Below, one piece after another: positions 41,282-45,307 of a stretch of 45,307 nt of DNA. The notes below the pieces were generated by a model. It made no database searches, was not told the origin of the DNA, and saw only the letters and a list, made by a program, of their open reading frames with translations. The stretch covers positions 1 to 45,307 of the forward strand of contig JAQRMX010000034.1 in assembly GCA_028599125.1 (NCBI GenBank). The letters are read 5' to 3'. Position numbers and translations under genes: made by a program. How positions within the stretch are numbered: position 1 is the stretch's first letter; each line of letters opens with the position of its first letter. Source of the DNA: Alphaproteobacteria bacterium (lineage in GTDB: Bacteria; Pseudomonadota; Alphaproteobacteria; Rhizobiales; NORP267).

Positions 41282-41818
41282 TCAATGCCCCCTTGAGGAT
41301 GTCGGCACAACAACAACACGGCGGTTTTGTGACCAACAGGAAAGATTCTCACAAAGCGAAACAGGACGTTCCTTCCCGTAAGCAACTGTCCTCAAACGCG
41401 AGGCAAGAATCCCCTTTTTCAGCAGATAATTATGAACAACCGCCGCACGACGCGCACTCAAAGCCAGATTATACTCCCGCGTACCCCGCTCGTCCGCATG
41501 TCCCTCAATACGAACATAAAGGTTTCGGTAATGTTTCAGCCAACGGGTCTGTGCATCAAGGACAGTGCGCGCTTCTCTCGACAACTTCGCACTATTGACC
41601 GAAAAGAAAACGCGATCCCCTACACTCACAATAAAATTTTTCCAGGATCCGGGGATCGTAGAATTCGGCGTATTAATCCAATTTTTCGTGGGAGGAACAG
41701 ACAGAGATTTTTTACTTTCTAAAAAAGAAGTAGGATTACACGCCGTTAAAAGTAAAAAGGTACCTGCCAGAAAAAAAGCTGGACGCCAATGGATTAAACG
41801 ATATCCAAGAAAAATCAT
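41282..41818 (-). CDS. pal: Peptidoglycan-associated lipoprotein (start inferred at 41818, within ORF 41282-41875)
   Basis: Lipobox LLTAC; OmpA-like domain VRIEGHADERGTREYNLALSARRAAVVHNYLLKKGI. Confidence 0.94.
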   Translation of the reverse strand: MIFLGYRLIHWRPAFFLAGTFLLLTACNPTSFLESKKSLSVPPTKNWINTPNSTIPGSWKNFIVSVGDRVFFSVNSAKLSREARTVLDAQTRWLKHYRNLYVRIEGHADERGTREYNLALSARRAAVVHNYLLKKGILASRLRTVAYGKERPVSLCENLSCWSQNRRVVVVPTSSRGH

Positions 41819-42197
41819 TTTATACTCCCTGAACAAGCCCATAAAACAGAGACACAACCTGCAATTTCCCTTCAAGCAGAATCCCCTCCGCTCCCGTGAG
41901 TCTCACACAGGAAAAGAAACAACGCAACGAACCACACAGAATTTCATATAAACAGAACACAAGAGTAGCTTTTTCTTCAAAAGAGATTCAACTCCTTCCT
42001 TCATAACGCAAAATTATTATCCAAAAGAAAATTCTCTAAAATAAATCGGAAATTATTTCCCTGAACCCAGAACGCAAAAAAATATCAAAAAGACGGAACC
42101 TCCCCTACAAGAACGAACGTTTTGAAAAACAGAAGATGACGGAAAAAAGAAGAAACTGTAAAAGAAAAATGACAGACACCTGTTTGGACCATAATTT

Positions 42198-43565
42198 CTA
42201 ATCAGCAAGGGGCGACCAGGATGGGTCCGAAGCAAAAGTTGGCGTTGGAACGCGACGTTCATTGTGACCTGTCAGATCAATCGACCACAATTGCGGTCCA
42301 CCTTCAGAACCCGGAATATCACGAAAAAACATCAAAACACGACCATTAGGAGACCAGGTCGGCCCCTCATTATGAAAGCCCTCAGTCAAGATTCGTTCCC
42401 CGCTCCCGTCAGGGTGCATCACACCAATTTGAAAACGACCGGATATTTGTCTGGTAAAAGCAATCAGGTCCCCACGGGGAGACCAGACCGGCGTTGCATA
42501 AAGACCCTTACCGAATGAAATGCGATGCGGATTGGAGGCATCTGATTTCATAGCATAAATCTGCTGTGTTCCGCCCCGATCGCTTTCAAAAACAAGGTTC
42601 TGACCATCCGGCGCATAAGACGGAGCAGTGTCAATCGACAGGCTGTGAGTAAGGCGTTTTGTCGCCCGTGTACGCAAATCCATTGTATAAAGATTAGCAT
42701 TTCCGTCACTCTGTAAACTCATTGTAACATGACGGCTCCCCGGAACAAAACGGGGAGAAAACGTCATATTTCCCAAATTGCTTATAATTTCCCGGCGCCC
42801 CGTCTGAACATCAAGTAAAATCACCCGCGGTTGCTCTCCAGAAGGGAAAGACATATAGACGATTTCCCGTAGATTTGAGCCGAAACGGGGCGTTAGAACC
42901 AGATTCCGGCCATCGGTCAGATAGCGCAGATTAGCACCGTCCTGATCCATTATCGCTAAACGCTTGATACGCGTCTCCTTAGGCCCACTCTCTGCAACAA
43001 AGACAATCTTTGTATCGAAATACCCCTTCTCTCCGGCCAGACGCTCATAAATCACGTCAGAAATAATATGGGCGATACGACGCCAGTTGCCCGCCTGAAT
43101 GAAAAGACGCTCACCAGCAATTTGTTGCCCGGAAAACACGTCCCATAACCGAAATTCAACCTTAAGACGATCACCGGCATCCCTGACAATACTCCCAGCA
43201 ACAAGAGCCTGAACATTGATAGCCCGCCAGTCTTCAAATCGTGGCACGATCTCAATCATATTGATCTGCGATAAATATGCAGACGGAGGAACGGGCAGAA
43301 ATAAACCTGATCTCTCTAAATTTTCACGGATAACCTGCGACAAACGCGCACCAAAATAACCTCCCGTTCGGTCCAGAAAATCAGGGATAGCAAGAGGAAG
43401 AGGCTCCACATTGCCTTCCACAAGGTCAATTTCGACAAGCGCATGAGCAACACGCACAGGAAAAGCAAGGCTGAAAGTAAGAAAAACAGGAAAAAAACAA
43501 AACAGGACGACCCATACAAAACGCGAACGGCCCCCCACGGGACGCATGTCTTTACACTGCAACAT
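42198..43565 (-). CDS. tolB: Tol-Pal system beta-propeller protein
   Basis: Signal peptide and WD-like propeller repeats: [64 protein letters not shown]. Confidence 0.95.
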   Translation of the reverse strand: MLQCKDMRPVGGRSRFVWVVLFCFFPVFLTFSLAFPVRVAHALVEIDLVEGNVEPLPLAIPDFLDRTGGYFGARLSQVIRENLERSGLFLPVPPSAYLSQINMIEIVPRFEDWRAINVQALVAGSIVRDAGDRLKVEFRLWDVFSGQQIAGERLFIQAGNWRRIAHIISDVIYERLAGEKGYFDTKIVFVAESGPKETRIKRLAIMDQDGANLRYLTDGRNLVLTPRFGSNLREIVYMSFPSGEQPRVILLDVQTGRREIISNLGNMTFSPRFVPGSRHVTMSLQSDGNANLYTMDLRTRATKRLTHSLSIDTAPSYAPDGQNLVFESDRGGTQQIYAMKSDASNPHRISFGKGLYATPVWSPRGDLIAFTRQISGRFQIGVMHPDGSGERILTEGFHNEGPTWSPNGRVLMFFRDIPGSEGGPQLWSIDLTGHNERRVPTPTFASDPSWSPLAD

Positions 43566-43608
43566 GAATCTCTTTCCCTTTCACTGTCCAGTCATATCCG
43601 AATCTATA

Positions 43609-44535
43609 TTAAAAACCCAGAATCTTTCTCGGATCAAAATTCACTATCAAATCACGCCATATCTCATATTTCCGTGGCGGCAAACGGTAAGGTGCACAAC
43701 GATAAAGAGCACGGCGTGCGCTATCAACCGCAGCCAAAAAAGCTGCTCCCGTCCCTTTTGTGAGCAATTTAGGAGCAACGGATATATTTCCATTTGGGCT
43801 AAGAGTAACACGAAATTTCACAGACAAATTTTCTGCGCTACGGACCCCTACCGGGAGGTTCCAGCACCGTTTAATCTGCTGATAGAGAGAAGATAATTCG
43901 CTTTGTGTCAGGCTGGGAGCAGATTTTGAGGGAACTGACGTCTCTGGTTGGGCACGCTCTTCAGGCAATGAAGAAGGAGAAGGCCTCAATGAAGGAGAGG
44001 CTGGCCTTTTGTCCAGTAAGGCGGGAACTTGATCAACATATTCCTGATCCACCTTATCCTTCGGCCTGGCTCTGCGCCGTTGATCCGGCATTTCCGCTTT
44101 ACGCCCTGCTGCTTCCGGAACAGGCAGTGCAACAGATATCCCGGAAGATATCTTGCGGGGCCCGACGGAAGAAACGGGAAGCGGCGCAGGTAATACAGGT
44201 CGATGAAACCCCTTCACATGAGGACGCACTTCGGGAATTACAGGAAGGATAGACCGTTTCACTATTTTTCTGGACGGTATCACGGGCCTTTGTGAAGGTA
44301 ATTCTGCCGCCATTCCAGCAAATCGCAGGCTCTCCACACCCATAATATCAACAGACACAGCAGGAATAATATCAATTTTCAGCTTCTCAAACGAAGGAAA
44401 TGAAAAGATAGAGATAATAAAAACTGCTATATGCCCAAATGAAGAGAGAGCCCAAGCTTCCGTGCACCACCGACCGAGCTTACCCTCCGGCCTTAGGTTC
44501 TGTAATGAGAACGATGCGATGAAATCCGGCAGCAC
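43609..44535 (-). CDS. tolA: TolA-like energy transduction protein
   Basis: N-terminal hydrophobic anchor, Pro-rich linker, C-terminal TonB/TolA-like domain SLYQQIKRCWNLPVGVRSAENLSVKFRVTLSPNGNI; lies between tolR and tolB. Confidence 0.87.
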   Translation of the reverse strand: MLPDFIASFSLQNLRPEGKLGRWCTEAWALSSFGHIAVFIISIFSFPSFEKLKIDIIPAVSVDIMGVESLRFAGMAAELPSQRPVIPSRKIVKRSILPVIPEVRPHVKGFHRPVLPAPLPVSSVGPRKISSGISVALPVPEAAGRKAEMPDQRRRARPKDKVDQEYVDQVPALLDKRPASPSLRPSPSSLPEERAQPETSVPSKSAPSLTQSELSSLYQQIKRCWNLPVGVRSAENLSVKFRVTLSPNGNISVAPKLLTKGTGAAFLAAVDSARRALYRCAPYRLPPRKYEIWRDLIVNFDPRKILGF

Positions 44536-44929
44536 CTATTACCTCCATAACATCCATGATTCGTCCATAATTAACAGCCTTATCTCCTCGCACATAAATA
44601 CGCGTCTCACGATCATTGTCCGCAAGTGCGCTCAATTTCGGAGCGAGACCATCAAAATCAACCTTCTTACCACGAAGAAAAACAGATCCCGTATCGTTAA
44701 TTGTCACAACAATCAGCTCCTGACGGCTTTCCACAGGAGATGCCCTGGTTTCCGGAAGGTCAACAGGCACACCGACAATCAGCATAGGTGCCGTAATCAT
44801 GAAGACAATCAGCAAAACCAGCATGACATCCACAAAAGGTGTCACATTGATCTCTGCCAAAGGGGCTCTCCGCGGTCGCCGGCCCCTTCGGGAAGAATCA
44901 GAAAGCTCTCTGAAAGCGCCTGCAGCCAT
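44480..44929 (-). CDS. tolR: ExbD/TolR family protein
   Basis: [38 protein letters not shown]; overlaps the tolA start by 56 bp. Confidence 0.95.
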   Translation of the reverse strand: MAAGAFRELSDSSRRGRRPRRAPLAEINVTPFVDVMLVLLIVFMITAPMLIVGVPVDLPETRASPVESRQELIVVTINDTGSVFLRGKKVDFDGLAPKLSALADNDRETRIYVRGDKAVNYGRIMDVMEVIGAAGFHRIVLITEPKAGG

Positions 44930-44932
44930 CTC

Positions 44933-45307
44933 TCATCCATGCCCGTCAATATGACGCGAAAGAATAGCTGAGAACTCATCTGCAAAACCCTCCAACCGCA
45001 TCGTGAGATAGGAAATCTGATTGAGGAACTTATTGTAAAAGACAACGGCAGGAATGGCAGCCAACAAGCCAAGAGCCGTTGCAAACAAAGCTTCCGCAAT
45101 CCCCGGTGCGACAACTGCCAGATTCGTGCTTTTTGAAAGAGCAATTGCCTGAAAACTATTCATAACGCCCCAGACCGTACCAAAAAGACCAATAAAAGGA
45201 GCCGTAGAACCAATCGTTGCAAGAAATAGCAACCGTTTCTCAAGACGTCTCAGCTCACGACTGATCGTCACATTCAGAACTTTCTCAATCCGCCACTGCA
45301 ATCCGGG
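44933..45307 (-). CDS. tolQ: TolQ/ExbB/MotA family proton channel (N-terminus outside the window)
   Basis: [69 protein letters not shown]. Confidence 0.95.
   Translation of the reverse strand, partial: PGLQWRIEKVLNVTISRELRRLEKRLLFLATIGSTAPFIGLFGTVWGVMNSFQAIALSKSTNLAVVAPGIAEALFATALGLLAAIPAVVFYNKFLNQISYLTMRLEGFADEFSAILSRHIDGHG

Overview
The window looks like a chromosomal segment from an alphaproteobacterium. It is mostly housekeeping genes, and I saw no transposase, integrase, phage module or CRISPR array. The lineage call rests on the tuf/tRNA-Gly/tRNA-Tyr/rlmB neighbourhood, a ChpT phosphotransferase, an EipA/DUF1134 protein, and the block tolQ-tolR-tolA-tolB-pal-cpoB-tilS-ftsH-folP-glmM. 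Other recognisable genes are parE, ettA, folB-uvrC-pgsA, an aspartate aminotransferase, cysQ, rluD, rpoH and purA. The points most worth a second look are: (1) a compact chpT / hybrid cheA / cheW / cheY cluster with no receptor, cheR or cheB in the window; (2) an endonuclease/exonuclease/phosphatase-fold membrane protein whose GDFN and SDH motifs are degenerate, a likely pseudoenzyme; (3) a patatin-like phospholipase with a lipoprotein signal and an intact catalytic dyad; (4) a beta-barrel outer membrane protein with an N-terminal YKPS tandem repeat encoded by 12-bp units; (5) divergent genes (rluD and a membrane protein) whose start codons overlap; (6) repeated perfect tandem duplications of 8-16 bp, mostly in spacers. 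I found nothing I can defend as a wholly new system. The chpT/cheA module and the degenerate EEP/patatin pair are the best candidates. All family calls come from reading motifs by eye, with no database search.
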